Positions 44,329-58,549 of a stretch of 64,000 nt of DNA are shown here, piece after piece. The DNA is from Pseudomonas akapageensis (lineage in GTDB: Bacteria > Pseudomonadota > Gammaproteobacteria > Pseudomonadales > Pseudomonadaceae). Position 1 is the stretch's first letter. Every line of letters begins with the position of its first letter. The position numbers and the translations under genes are program-made. The stretch lies in assembly GCF_011355085.1 (NCBI RefSeq), contig NZ_VXCP01000027.1, positions 49,884-113,883 on the forward strand, in the 5' to 3' direction. The notes below the pieces were generated by a model, which was not told the origin of the DNA, ran no database searches, and saw nothing but the letters and a program-made list of their open reading frames with translations.

Positions 44329-45522
44329 TTACTCGATGATTTTTGCAACGACGCCAGCACCAACGGTACGGCCGCCTTCACGGATTGCGAAACGCAGGCC
44401 GTCTTCCATTGCGATGGTCTTGATCAGGGTGACAACCATTTTGATGTTGTCGCCTGGCATTACCATTTCAACGCCTTCTGGCAGTTCGCAGTTACCGGTC
44501 ACGTCAGTAGTACGGAAGTAGAACTGTGGACGGTAGCCTTTGAAGAACGGCGTGTGACGACCGCCTTCTTCTTTGCTCAGAACGTAAACTTCGGCTTCGA
44601 ACTTGGTGTGCGGCTTGACCGAACCTGGCTTGACCAGAACCTGGCCACGCTCAACGTCGTCACGCTTGGTACCACGCAGCAGAACGCCGCAGTTCTCGCC
44701 AGCACGACCTTCGTCGAGCAGCTTACGGAACATTTCAACACCGGTGCAGGTGGTGTTGGTGGTGTCACGCAGACCAACGATTTCCAGTGGATCTTGAACG
44801 CGAACGATACCACGCTCGATACGACCGGTAACAACGGTACCGCGACCGGAGATCGAGAACACGTCTTCGATTGGCATCAGGAACGGCTTGTCGATAGCAC
44901 GAACTGGCTCTGGGATGTAGGTATCCAGAGTTTCAACCAGTTTGCGGACAGCACTGGTGCCCATCTCGTTGTCATCTTTGCCTTCCAGCGCCATACGCGC
45001 GGAACCAATGATGATCGGGGTGTCGTCGCCTGGGAAGTCGTAGGTGCTCAGCAGGTCACGAACTTCCATCTCGACCAGTTCCAGCAGCTCAGCGTCGTCT
45101 ACCAGGTCAGCCTTGTTCAGGAAGACCACGATGTACGGAACGCCTACCTGACGGGACAGCAGGATGTGCTCACGGGTTTGTGGCATCGGACCATCAGCGG
45201 CCGAGCAAACCAGGATCGCGCCGTCCATCTGGGCAGCACCGGTGATCATGTTCTTCACGTAGTCAGCGTGACCTGGGCAGTCAACGTGAGCGTAGTGACG
45301 AATGTTCGAGTTGTACTCGACGTGAGCGGTGTTGATGGTGATACCGCGAGCTTTTTCTTCTGGGGCGCTGTCGATCTTGTCGAATTCAACGACTGCCGAA
45401 CCGAAAACTTCGGAGCAGACGCGAGTCAGAGCAGCGGTCAGAGTGGTTTTACCGTGGTCAACGTGACCGATGGTGCCAACGTTGACGTGCGGTAGGGTAC
45501 GATCAAATTTTTCTTTAGCCAC
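44329..45522 (-). CDS. tuf: Elongation factor Tu
   Basis: GTPase that brings aminoacyl-tRNA to the ribosome. The 397-residue protein has G1 GHVDHGKTT, G2 RGITINTAHVEY, G3 DCPGHADY, G4 NKADLVDD and the C-terminal barrels. The start codon is GTG (45522). It is the last gene of the str operon and the only tuf gene in the window. Confidence 0.98.
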   Translation of the reverse strand: MAKEKFDRTLPHVNVGTIGHVDHGKTTLTAALTRVCSEVFGSAVVEFDKIDSAPEEKARGITINTAHVEYNSNIRHYAHVDCPGHADYVKNMITGAAQMDGAILVCSAADGPMPQTREHILLSRQVGVPYIVVFLNKADLVDDAELLELVEMEVRDLLSTYDFPGDDTPIIIGSARMALEGKDDNEMGTSAVRKLVETLDTYIPEPVRAIDKPFLMPIEDVFSISGRGTVVTGRIERGIVRVQDPLEIVGLRDTTNTTCTGVEMFRKLLDEGRAGENCGVLLRGTKRDDVERGQVLVKPGSVKPHTKFEAEVYVLSKEEGGRHTPFFKGYRPQFYFRTTDVTGNCELPEGVEMVMPGDNIKMVVTLIKTIAMEDGLRFAIREGGRTVGAGVVAKIIE

Positions 45523-45553
45523 GACAGTGAACTCCTAGCCTAAAGGGGCTGAA

Positions 45554-47656
45554 TCAGCCTTGTTTTTTAACGATAGCTTCGACGATATTCGACGGAGCTT
45601 CCGAGTATTTGGAGAATTCCATAGAGTAGCTCGCGCGACCCTGAGACATGGAACGAACGTCGGTCGCATAACCGAACATTTCACCCAACGGAACTTCGGC
45701 GCGAATCACTTTGCCGGAAACCGTATCTTCCATACCCTGGATCAGACCACGACGACGGTTCAGGTCACCCATCACGTCACCCATGTAGTCCTCAGGTGTT
45801 ACAACTTCTACCTTCATGATCGGCTCAAGTACAACACCGCCACCTTTGGTAGCCAGTTGCTTGGTCGCCATGGAAGCAGCCACCTTGAACGCCATCTCGT
45901 TGGAGTCGACGTCGTGGTAAGAACCATCGAAAACGGTAGCCTTCAGGCCGATCAGCGGATAGCCGGCAACAACGCCGTTCTTCATCTGCTCTTCGATACC
46001 CTTCTGGATAGCCGGGATGTATTCCTTTGGAACCACACCACCAACCACTTCGTTCAGGAATTGCAGACCTTCCTGACCTTCGTCAGCAGGAGCAAAACGG
46101 ATCCAGCAGTGGCCGAACTGACCACGACCACCGGACTGGCGAACGAACTTGCCTTCGATCTCACAGGCCTTCGTGATCTTCTCACGGTAGGAAACCTGTG
46201 GTTTACCGATGTTGGCTTCGACGTTGAACTCACGGCGCATCCGGTCAACCAGGATGTCCAGGTGCAATTCGCCCATGCCGGAGATGATCGTTTGACCAGT
46301 CTCTTCATCAGTCTTGACGCGGAAAGATGGGTCTTCCTGAGCGAGTTTGCCCAGAGCGATACCCATTTTTTCCTGGTCATCCTTGGTTTTCGGCTCAACG
46401 GCAACCGAGATTACCGGCTCCGGGAAGTCCATGCGAACCAGGATGATTGGCTTGTCAGCAGAGCACAGGGTGTCACCGGTGGTGACGTCCTTCATGCCGA
46501 TCAGGGCCGCGATGTCGCCAGCGCGTACTTCCTTGATCTCTTCGCGGGTGTTTGCGTGCATTTGCACCATACGACCCACGCGCTCTTTCTTGCCCTTGAC
46601 CGAGTTGATCACGCCGTCGCCGGAGTTCAACACGCCCGAGTAAACGCGAGCAAAGGTCAGGGTACCCACGAATGGGTCGGTAGCGATCTTGAACGCCAGA
46701 GCCGAGAACGGCTCGTTGTCGTCTGCATGACGCTCCATGTCGATAGTCTCGTCATCCGGGTCGGTACCCTTGATGGCAGGAATATCCACTGGTGCAGGCA
46801 GGTAGTCGATAACGGCGTCGAGAACCAGGGGAACACCCTTGTTCTTGAAGGAAGAACCGCAAACAGCCAGAACGATTTCACCAGCGATAGTACGCTGACG
46901 CAGAGCGCCCTTGATTTCCTCGATGGAGAGTTCTTCACCCTCGAGGTACTTGTTCATCAGCTCTTCGTTGGCTTCGGCCGCAGCCTCGACCATGTTGCTG
47001 CGCCACTCTTGAGCCAATTCCTGCAGTTCGGCAGGGATAGCTTCGCGACGAGCAGTCATGCCCTTGTCAGCGTCGTCCCAGTAAACCGCTTCCATGGTCA
47101 TCAGATCGATCTGACCCTGGAAGTTGTCTTCGGAACCGATAGCCAACTGGATAGGCACTGGAGTGTGACCCAGACGCTGCTTGATCTGACCGACTACGCG
47201 CAGGAAGTTTGCGCCAGCACGGTCCATCTTGTTCACGTAAACGAGACGTGGAACACCGTACTTGTTGGCTTGACGCCATACGGTTTCGGACTGAGGCTCA
47301 ACACCCGAGGTACCGCAGAACACAACGACCGCACCGTCGAGTACACGCAGCGAACGCTCTACTTCAATAGTGAAGTCAACGTGGCCGGGGGTATCGATGA
47401 TGTTGAAGCGGTGCTTAGGGAACTGCTTGGCAGAACCTTCCCAGAAAGCGGTAGTAGCAGCGGAGGTAATGGTGATACCCCGCTCCTGCTCCTGCACCAT
47501 CCAGTCCATGGTCGCGGCGCCATCATGCACCTCGCCCATTTTGTGGTTTACGCCCGTGTAAAAAAGGACGCGCTCGGTGGTTGTGGTTTTACCCGCATCC
47601 ACGTGAGCAACGATACCGATGTTACGGTAGCGCTTGATATCAGTTGTACGAGCCAT
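45554..47656 (-). CDS. fusA: Elongation factor G
   Basis: GTPase that drives translocation and ribosome recycling. The 700-residue protein has GIVAHVDAGKTTTTERVLFYTG, RGITITSAATTAFW, DTPGHVDFT and NKMDRAGANF, followed by domains II-V. No obvious fusidic-acid-type changes were sought or seen. It lies 30 bases after rpsG. Confidence 0.99.
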   Translation of the reverse strand: MARTTDIKRYRNIGIVAHVDAGKTTTTERVLFYTGVNHKMGEVHDGAATMDWMVQEQERGITITSAATTAFWEGSAKQFPKHRFNIIDTPGHVDFTIEVERSLRVLDGAVVVFCGTSGVEPQSETVWRQANKYGVPRLVYVNKMDRAGANFLRVVGQIKQRLGHTPVPIQLAIGSEDNFQGQIDLMTMEAVYWDDADKGMTARREAIPAELQELAQEWRSNMVEAAAEANEELMNKYLEGEELSIEEIKGALRQRTIAGEIVLAVCGSSFKNKGVPLVLDAVIDYLPAPVDIPAIKGTDPDDETIDMERHADDNEPFSALAFKIATDPFVGTLTFARVYSGVLNSGDGVINSVKGKKERVGRMVQMHANTREEIKEVRAGDIAALIGMKDVTTGDTLCSADKPIILVRMDFPEPVISVAVEPKTKDDQEKMGIALGKLAQEDPSFRVKTDEETGQTIISGMGELHLDILVDRMRREFNVEANIGKPQVSYREKITKACEIEGKFVRQSGGRGQFGHCWIRFAPADEGQEGLQFLNEVVGGVVPKEYIPAIQKGIEEQMKNGVVAGYPLIGLKATVFDGSYHDVDSNEMAFKVAASMATKQLATKGGGVVLEPIMKVEVVTPEDYMGDVMGDLNRRRGLIQGMEDTVSGKVIRAEVPLGEMFGYATDVRSMSQGRASYSMEFSKYSEAPSNIVEAIVKKQG

Positions 47657-47686
47657 AAAGCCCTCGCAAAATTAGTGACGCTAAAA

Positions 47687-48157
47687 TTAGAAGCGGTAGT
47701 GCGAGAAAGCCTTGTTGGCTTCAGCCATACGGTGCACGTCTTCACGCTTCTTAACTGCAGCACCTTTGCCTTCAGCAGCGTCCAACAGCTCGCCGGCCAA
47801 ACGCAGGGCCATAGACTTCTCGCCGCGCTTGCGGGCGTAGTCTACCAACCAGCGCATTGCCAGGGCGTTACGACGGGACGGGCGAACTTCGACCGGAACC
47901 TGGTAAGTGGCACCGCCTACACGGCGCGACTTTACTTCGACCAGCGGAGCGATGGCGTCGAGAGCTTTCTCGAAGATTTCCAGTGGGTCGCTGTTCTTGC
48001 GTTCTTTAACCTTGTCCAGCGCGCCATAAACGATACGCTCGGCAACGGCTTTCTTGCCGCTTTCCATTACGTGGTTCATGAACTTGGCCAGGATTTGGCT
48101 TCCGTATTTTGGATCGTCAAGCACTTCGCGCTTGGCTGCTACGCGTCTTCTTGGCAT
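47687..48157 (-). CDS. rpsG: Ribosomal protein S7 (uS7)
   Basis: Head assembly protein of the small subunit; in E. coli it represses the str operon. The 156 residues start MPRRRVAAKREVLDDPKYGS and include VEVRPSRRNALAMRWLVDYARKR. Confidence 0.99.
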   Translation of the reverse strand: MPRRRVAAKREVLDDPKYGSQILAKFMNHVMESGKKAVAERIVYGALDKVKERKNSDPLEIFEKALDAIAPLVEVKSRRVGGATYQVPVEVRPSRRNALAMRWLVDYARKRGEKSMALRLAGELLDAAEGKGAAVKKREDVHRMAEANKAFSHYRF

Positions 48158-48273
48158 GGATAAGCCCTCAAACGGTCTTCAGGTTAGCTCGGGACATGCC
48201 ACCAAAGTGATCGCCCGACCTTACTCTTATCGACTCAGAAAAATAGAAATCTGCAAATTGCTGCAAGCGGCCA

Positions 48274-48645
48274 TTACTTCGGACGCTTGGTACCGTACTT
48301 CGAACGACCCTGGTTACGACCTTTAACGCCGGAAGTATCCAAAGAACCGCGAACGGTGTGGTAACGAACACCTGGCAAGTCTTTTACACGACCGCCGCGG
48401 ATCAGTACCACGCTGTGCTCTTGCAGGTTGTGGCCTTCACCGCCGATGTACGAGGAAACCTCGAAACCGTTGGTCAGACGCACACGGCATACTTTACGCA
48501 GTGCCGAGTTAGGTTTTTTCGGCGTAGTGGTGTACACACGGGTGCACACGCCACGACGTTGCGGGCAGTTCTGCAGCGCAGGCACGTCGGATTTCTCGAC
48601 GATACGCTTACGCGGCTGACGTACCAGCTGGTTGATAGTTGCCAT
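48274..48645 (-). CDS. rpsL: Ribosomal protein S12 (uS12)
   Basis: Decoding-centre protein. The 123 residues start [20 protein letters not shown]. The two lysines at which streptomycin-resistance changes occur are wild type (TTPKKPNSA and GGRVKDLPG). First gene of the str operon, with a promoter at 48738-48766 and a 116-base gap to rpsG. Confidence 0.99.
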
Positions 48646-48737
48646 CTACTAGCTCCACTGTTGTCTTGCGACGCTATTGTCTTGCAAGAAAAGCAAAATG
48701 GCAGGAACGAGTTCCCGCCAAATTTAGGGGTACAAGA

Positions 48738-48766
48738 GTCTAAAGAGGATCTTGTCCCCAGTCAAG
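48738..48766 (-). promoter_or_regulatory. Promoter of the str operon (rpsL-rpsG-fusA-tuf)
   Basis: On the minus strand TTGACT (48761-48766) and TAGACT (48738-48743) are exactly 17 bases apart, about 95 bases before rpsL and in the gap after rpoC. No strong terminator is seen between rpoC and this promoter, so some read-through from rpoC is possible. Confidence 0.75.
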
Positions 48767-48847
48767 GCAAGGCCCCGCCCTCCCCGCTCAACCGCTCTCG
48801 ACAAAATATGTCGAAATTGGCTGAACGAGGACGCCAGGGCCTACCTG

Positions 48848-53047
<4,200 letters not shown>

Positions 53048-53111
53048 GGCCTTTCCTCCTGGCGGAGCAGGGAGCGGGCTTTTCAGCCGCGCTCCCGATT
53101 CGCGTCACGTG

Positions 53112-56100
53112 TTATTCGGTTTCCAGATCGATATCGATACCGAGCGAACGAATCTCTTTGATCAACACGTTGAAGGACTCGGGCATGCCCGGCTCCATAC
53201 GGTGATCGCCGTCCACGATGTTTTTGTACATCTTGGTCCGACCGTTCACATCGTCCGACTTCACTGTGAGCATTTCTTGCAGGGTGTAAGCCGCGCCGTA
53301 TGCTTCCAGCGCCCAAACTTCCATCTCCCCGAAACGCTGACCACCGAACTGCGCCTTACCACCCAGCGGCTGCTGGGTAACCAGGCTGTAAGAACCAGTG
53401 GAACGCGCGTGCATCTTGTCGTCCACCAAGTGGTTCAGCTTGAGCATGTACATGTAACCAACGGTCACATGACGCTCGAACTTGTTGCCGGTACGACCGT
53501 CGAACAGCTGCATCTGGCCGCTTTCCGGCATGTCTGCCAGTTTCAGCATGGCCTTGATTTCACGCTCCTTGGCACCGTCGAAGACCGGAGTTGCCATTGG
53601 CACGCCGCCTTTCAGGTTTTTCGCCAGATCCAGGATTTCCTGGTCGGAGAAATCTTCCAGGTTTTCCTGGCGACCACCGATCTCGTTGTAGATCTCGGTC
53701 AGGAACTTGCGCAGCTCAGCGACCTTGCGCTGCTCTTCGAGCATGCGGTTGATCTTCTCGCCCAGACCTTTGGCCGCGAGGCCCAGGTGGGTTTCAAGGA
53801 TCTGACCGACGTTCATACGCGAAGGTACACCCAACGGGTTGAGAACGACGTCCACCGGCGTGCCGTTGGCATCGTGCGGCATGTCTTCAACCGGCATGAT
53901 CACGGAGACCACACCCTTGTTACCGTGACGACCGGCCATCTTGTCGCCCGGCTGGATGCGACGACGGATTGCCAGGTAAACCTTGACGATCTTCAGAACG
54001 CCCGGTGCCAGGTCATCGCCCTGTTGCAGCTTGCGCTTCTTGTCTTCGAACTTGTCGTCCAGCAGACGGCGACGATCAACGATGTAGGCCTGAGCCTTTT
54101 CCAGTTGTTCGTTCAGCGCGTCTTCGGCCATACGCAGTTTGAACCACTGGCCGTGCTCGAGACCGTCGAGGACTTCGTTGGTGATCTCGGTGCCTTTTTT
54201 CAGGCCCGCACCACCTTCGACGATCTGACCGACCAGAGCGGAACGCAGACGCTCGAAGGTTGCGCCTTCGACGATGCGGAACTCTTCGTTGAGGTCCTTG
54301 CGGATCTCGTCCAGCTGGCTCTTCTCGATCGACAGAGCACGAGCATCACGCTCGACGCCGTCACGGGTGAAGACCTGAACGTCGATGACAGTACCCTTGG
54401 TACCGGTCGGTACGCGCAGGGAGGTGTCTTTAACGTCGCTGGCTTTTTCACCGAAGATCGCACGCAGCAGTTTTTCTTCCGGCGTCAGCTGGGTCTCGCC
54501 TTTCGGAGTGACCTTACCAACCAGGATGTCGCCTGCGCCTACTTCAGCACCTACGTAAACGATACCGGCTTCGTCCAGCTTGTTCAGAGCGGCTTCACCC
54601 ACGTTCGGGATGTCCGCAGTGATTTCCTCTGGGCCAAGCTTGGTGTCACGAGCCACACAGGTCAGTTCCTGGATGTGGATCGTGGTGAAACGGTCTTCCT
54701 GAACAACACGCTCGGACAGGCAGATGGAGTCTTCGAAGTTGAAACCGTTCCAGGCCATGAACGCGATGCGCATGTTCTGGCCCAGAGCCAGCTCACCCAT
54801 ATCGGTGGACGGACCGTCTGCCATGATGTCGCTGCGCTGAACACGATCACCCTTGCTCACCAGCGGACGCTGGTTGATGCAGGTGTTCTGGTTCGAGCGG
54901 GTGTACTTGGTCAGGTTGTAGATGTCGACACCGGCTTCGCCTGGCTCGACTTCATCATCGGCAACACGAACCACGATACGGCTGGCGTCAACCGAATCGA
55001 TCACGCCGCCACGGCGAGCCACGACGCAAACGCCGGAGTCACGGGCAACGTTGCGCTCCATGCCGGTACCTACCAGCGGCTTGTCGGCGCGCAGGGTCGG
55101 TACAGCTTGACGCTGCATGTTCGAACCCATCAACGCACGGTTGGCGTCGTCGTGCTCGAGGAACGGGATCAGCGAGGCTGCGACCGAAACTACCTGCTTG
55201 GGCGAAACGTCCATCAGGGTGACGTCTTCAGGCGCTTTAACGGTGAACTCGTTCAGGTGACGTACGGCTACCAGCTCGTCGATCAGCACCTTCTGGTCGT
55301 TCATTGCAGCCGAAGCCTGGGCGATCACGTGATCGGCCTCTTCGATTGCCGACAGGAAGACGATCTCGTCGGTTACCAGCGCGTCTTTAACCACACGGTA
55401 CGGGCTCTCGAGGAAGCCGTACTGGTTGGTACGCGCATAGGCCGCCAAGGAGTTGATCAGACCGATGTTCGGACCTTCAGGGGTCTCGATCGGGCACACG
55501 CGGCCGTAGTGGGTCGGGTGTACGTCACGGACTTCAAAGCCTGCACGCTCACGGGTCAGACCACCTGGGCCGAGTGCGGAGACACGACGCTTGTGGGTGA
55601 TCTCGGACAGCGGGTTGTTCTGGTCCATGAACTGGGACAGCTGGCTGGAACCGAAGAACTCTTTCACCGCCGCCGCAACCGGCTTGGCGTTGATCAGGTC
55701 TTGCGGCATCAGGCCTTCGCTTTCAGCCATCGACAGACGCTCTTTGACCGCACGCTCAACACGTACCAGGCCAACGCGGAACTGGTTCTCGGCCATCTCG
55801 CCTACGCAGCGAACACGACGGTTACCCAGGTGGTCGATGTCATCGACGATGCCTTTACCGTTACGGATGTCGACCAGGGTCTTCAGAACGGCAACGATGT
55901 CTTCCTTGCTCAACACGCCCGAACCTTCGATCTCGGTACGACCGATACGACGGTTGAACTTCATCCGGCCGACCGCAGACAGGTCATAGCGCTCAGGACT
56001 GAAGAACAGGTTGTTGAACAGGGTTTCAGCAGCATCCTTGGTTGGCGGCTCGCCAGGACGCATCATGCGATAGATCTCGACCAGCGCTTCGAGTTGGTTG

Positions 56101-57185
56101 CTGGTGGAGTCGATTTTCAGCGTATCGGAGATGAACGGACCGCAATCGATATCGTTGGTGTACAGCGTCTCGATGCGAACGACCTGGGCCTTGGCGATTT
56201 TCGCCAGGATGTCGGTGCTCAGCTCGGTGTTGCACTCAGCCAGGATTTCACCGGTAGCCGGGTGAACGATAGCTTTGGCAGTGGTACGGCCCAACACGTA
56301 GTCCAGAGGAACTTCCAGCTGCTTGATGCCGGCTTTTTCCAACTGGTTGATGTGACGTGCGGTAATACGACGGCCTTGCTCGACGATGACCTTGCCATTG
56401 TTGTCGAGGATATCCAGGACAGCAATTTCACCACGCAGGCGCTGAGGCACCAGCTCCAGGCTGAGCTGTTCGCCCTGCACATGGAATACGTTGGTGGTGT
56501 AGAAGGCATCGAGGACTTCTTCGGTGCTGTAACCCAGCGCGCGCAGCAGTACCGACGCAGGCAGTTTACGACGACGGTCGATCCGGACGAATACGCAGTC
56601 TTTCGGATCGAACTCGAAGTCCAGCCACGAGCCACGGTAAGGAATGATGCGAGCCGAGTACAGCAGTTTGCCGGAGCTGTGCGTCTTGCCACGGTCGTGG
56701 TCGAAGAACACACCAGGCGAACGGTGCAGCTGGGAAACGATCACACGCTCGGTACCATTGATAACAAAGGTACCGTTCTCAGTCATCAGGGGGATTTCAC
56801 CCATGTAGACTTCTTGCTCTTTGATGTCCTTGATCGCTTTGTTCGACGATTCTTTGTCGAAAATGATCAGACGGACTTTTACCCGCAAAGGTACGGCGTA
56901 CGTGACACCGCGCAACACGCATTCTTTGACATCGAACGCCGGTTCGCCCAGACGATAGCCAACGTACTCCAGGGCAGCATTGCCGGAGTAGCTGATGATC
57001 GGGAATACCGATTTGAAGGCCGCATGCAGGCCCACGTCGCGGAACTGATCTTTGGTCGCTCCCGCCTGCAAGAATTCACGATACGAATCCAGCTGGATGG
57101 CCAGGAGGTACGGCACATCCATGACGTCCGGCAACTTGCTAAAGTCCTTGCGGATACGTTTTTTCTCAGTGTATGAGTAAGCCAT
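53112..57185 (-). CDS. rpoB: RNA polymerase beta subunit
   Basis: Second largest polymerase subunit. The 1357-residue protein contains the rifampicin region SQLSQFMDQNNPLSEITHKRR, which is wild type at the usual resistance positions, and the catalytic-face motifs KMAGRHGNKGVVS and GGKAQFGGQRFGEMEVWALEA. Length is normal for Pseudomonas. A 220-base leader with an attenuator-like hairpin separates it from rplL. Confidence 0.99.
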   Translation of the reverse strand: MAYSYTEKKRIRKDFSKLPDVMDVPYLLAIQLDSYREFLQAGATKDQFRDVGLHAAFKSVFPIISYSGNAALEYVGYRLGEPAFDVKECVLRGVTYAVPLRVKVRLIIFDKESSNKAIKDIKEQEVYMGEIPLMTENGTFVINGTERVIVSQLHRSPGVFFDHDRGKTHSSGKLLYSARIIPYRGSWLDFEFDPKDCVFVRIDRRRKLPASVLLRALGYSTEEVLDAFYTTNVFHVQGEQLSLELVPQRLRGEIAVLDILDNNGKVIVEQGRRITARHINQLEKAGIKQLEVPLDYVLGRTTAKAIVHPATGEILAECNTELSTDILAKIAKAQVVRIETLYTNDIDCGPFISDTLKIDSTSNQLEALVEIYRMMRPGEPPTKDAAETLFNNLFFSPERYDLSAVGRMKFNRRIGRTEIEGSGVLSKEDIVAVLKTLVDIRNGKGIVDDIDHLGNRRVRCVGEMAENQFRVGLVRVERAVKERLSMAESEGLMPQDLINAKPVAAAVKEFFGSSQLSQFMDQNNPLSEITHKRRVSALGPGGLTRERAGFEVRDVHPTHYGRVCPIETPEGPNIGLINSLAAYARTNQYGFLESPYRVVKDALVTDEIVFLSAIEEADHVIAQASAAMNDQKVLIDELVAVRHLNEFTVKAPEDVTLMDVSPKQVVSVAASLIPFLEHDDANRALMGSNMQRQAVPTLRADKPLVGTGMERNVARDSGVCVVARRGGVIDSVDASRIVVRVADDEVEPGEAGVDIYNLTKYTRSNQNTCINQRPLVSKGDRVQRSDIMADGPSTDMGELALGQNMRIAFMAWNGFNFEDSICLSERVVQEDRFTTIHIQELTCVARDTKLGPEEITADIPNVGEAALNKLDEAGIVYVGAEVGAGDILVGKVTPKGETQLTPEEKLLRAIFGEKASDVKDTSLRVPTGTKGTVIDVQVFTRDGVERDARALSIEKSQLDEIRKDLNEEFRIVEGATFERLRSALVGQIVEGGAGLKKGTEITNEVLDGLEHGQWFKLRMAEDALNEQLEKAQAYIVDRRRLLDDKFEDKKRKLQQGDDLAPGVLKIVKVYLAIRRRIQPGDKMAGRHGNKGVVSVIMPVEDMPHDANGTPVDVVLNPLGVPSRMNVGQILETHLGLAAKGLGEKINRMLEEQRKVAELRKFLTEIYNEIGGRQENLEDFSDQEILDLAKNLKGGVPMATPVFDGAKEREIKAMLKLADMPESGQMQLFDGRTGNKFERHVTVGYMYMLKLNHLVDDKMHARSTGSYSLVTQQPLGGKAQFGGQRFGEMEVWALEAYGAAYTLQEMLTVKSDDVNGRTKMYKNIVDGDHRMEPGMPESFNVLIKEIRSLGIDIDLETE

Positions 57186-57330
57186 CAGCGTTCCCCAGCT
57201 TGGTCACCTGCTTGTTTGGCCTCTCCCGACGGGAGCGGCCAGAAAATCGTGCAAACCCCTTGGTTTGCGCCACCACATCGGGTGGTTACAGCACGTTAGA
57301 GGCGCCGACCTGGTCGGCCGCCAATAACGG

Positions 57331-57359
57331 AAAAAGGCCGGTGGCATGAGCCACCAGCC
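57331..57359 (-). terminator. Attenuator between rplL and rpoB
   Basis: A ten-base stem (57336-57345 with 57350-57359, one G-U pair) with loop of four, followed on the minus strand by TTTTT. It lies about 47 bases after the rplL stop. The place matches the known partial terminator of E. coli that lets ribosomal proteins outnumber polymerase subunits. Confidence 0.8.
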
Positions 57360-57405
57360 ATCAGCCTGTCGCTTAACGCTCGGGCTGGAGACGCAAGGTC
57401 GATGC

Positions 57406-57771
57406 TTACTTGAGCTCGACTTTGGCGCCTGCTTCTTCCAGCTTCTTCTTGGCGTCTTCAGCAGCTTCTTTCGAAACGCCTTCAGCAACGACCTGAGGAG
57501 CGCCGTCAACTTTCTCTTTGGCTTCTTTCAGGCCCAGACCAGTCAGCTCACGTACAGCCTTGATGACGTTGACTTTCTTCTCGCCAGCTTCAACCAGGAC
57601 AACGTTGAACTCGGTTTGCTCTTCAACAACAGCGGCAGCAGCAGCTGGGCCGGCAGCGGCAACAGCAGCGGTAACGCCGAAGGTTTCTTCCATCGCTTTG
57701 ATCAGCTCAACGATTTCCATAACGGATTTCTGGCCGATTGCTTCGATGATTTGTTCGTTAGTCAGAGACAT
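57406..57771 (-). CDS. rplL: Ribosomal protein L7/L12 (bL12)
   Basis: Stalk protein that recruits translation factors. The 121 residues have an N-terminal dimer domain (SLTNEQIIEAIGQKSVMEIVELI), an Ala-rich hinge (VAAAGPAAAAAVVEEQ) and the factor-binding domain (KVNVIKAVRELTGLGLKEAKEKVDG). Confidence 0.99.
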   Translation of the reverse strand: MSLTNEQIIEAIGQKSVMEIVELIKAMEETFGVTAAVAAAGPAAAAAVVEEQTEFNVVLVEAGEKKVNVIKAVRELTGLGLKEAKEKVDGAPQVVAEGVSKEAAEDAKKKLEEAGAKVELK

Positions 57772-57849
57772 GACTTGAATCCTGTATTGGGGTGACAGCC
57801 TACGCAGCCATCAAATTAAACATATGATTTTGAAAGAGTTTACGATGCC

Positions 57850-58350
57850 TTAGGCAGCGGTAGCTTCTTTCTGGTCGCGAATGGCCGCCAGAGTACGAGC
57901 CAGCTTGCTGGTAGCGCCTTGGATCACGCTCATCAGCTTTGCAATGGCTTCGTCGCGAGTTGGCAGGGTAGCCAACACGTCGATCTCGTTTGCTGCGAGG
58001 TACTTGCCCTCGAACGCAGCTGCCTTGATCTCGAACTTGTCCTGACCCTTGGCGAACTCTTTGAAAATACGAGCAGCAGCGCCCGGATGTTCCTTGGAGA
58101 ATGCAATCAGGGTCGGGCCGGTGAACACGTCGTTGAGGACACTGTATTCAGTGTCAGCAACAGCGCGCTTGAGCAGGGTGTTACGTACGACACGTACGTA
58201 AACGCCAGCTTCACGAGCCTCTTTACGGAGTCCGGTCATTGCGCCTACTGTAACGCCACGGGCATCAGCCACGACAGCGGACAGAGCGACTTTGGCAGCC
58301 TCGTTGACTTCAGCGACGATGGCCTTCTTGTCTTCGAGTTTAATTGCCAC
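57850..58350 (-). CDS. rplJ: Ribosomal protein L10 (uL10)
   Basis: Base of the L7/L12 stalk; represses its own mRNA in E. coli. The 166 residues contain the rRNA-binding start (AIKLEDKKAIVAEVNEAAKVALS) and VRVVRNTLLKRAV. The start codon is GTG at 58350. Confidence 0.99.
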   Translation of the reverse strand: MAIKLEDKKAIVAEVNEAAKVALSAVVADARGVTVGAMTGLRKEAREAGVYVRVVRNTLLKRAVADTEYSVLNDVFTGPTLIAFSKEHPGAAARIFKEFAKGQDKFEIKAAAFEGKYLAANEIDVLATLPTRDEAIAKLMSVIQGATSKLARTLAAIRDQKEATAA

Positions 58351-58549
58351 GGGTTTAACTCCTGCTTGTTACCGTTTCATCCAACCGAAGTCGGATGTCG
58401 TTTTGGTGTCTGATTCGGTAAGGAACCGGGAGCACCATCTGCGTAGGCTTTTGGTTTAAGACTTGCGTCGCCTACGGTCTTGGACAGCCCCCGCCAGGCA
58501 GGGACCCCAATCTTGCCGATTGGCGCAATCGCTTGCGCCAGTCGTGGTC
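58351..58549 (-). promoter_or_regulatory. rplJ leader region
   Basis: A 199-base gap between rplA and rplJ that can fold: GC hairpins lie at about 58487-58503 (gcccccgccaggcaggg) and 58520-58540 (gattggcgcaatcgcttgcgccagtc). The place corresponds to the L10 leader bound by the L10-L12 complex for autoregulation. I see no clear promoter in it. Confidence 0.5.
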
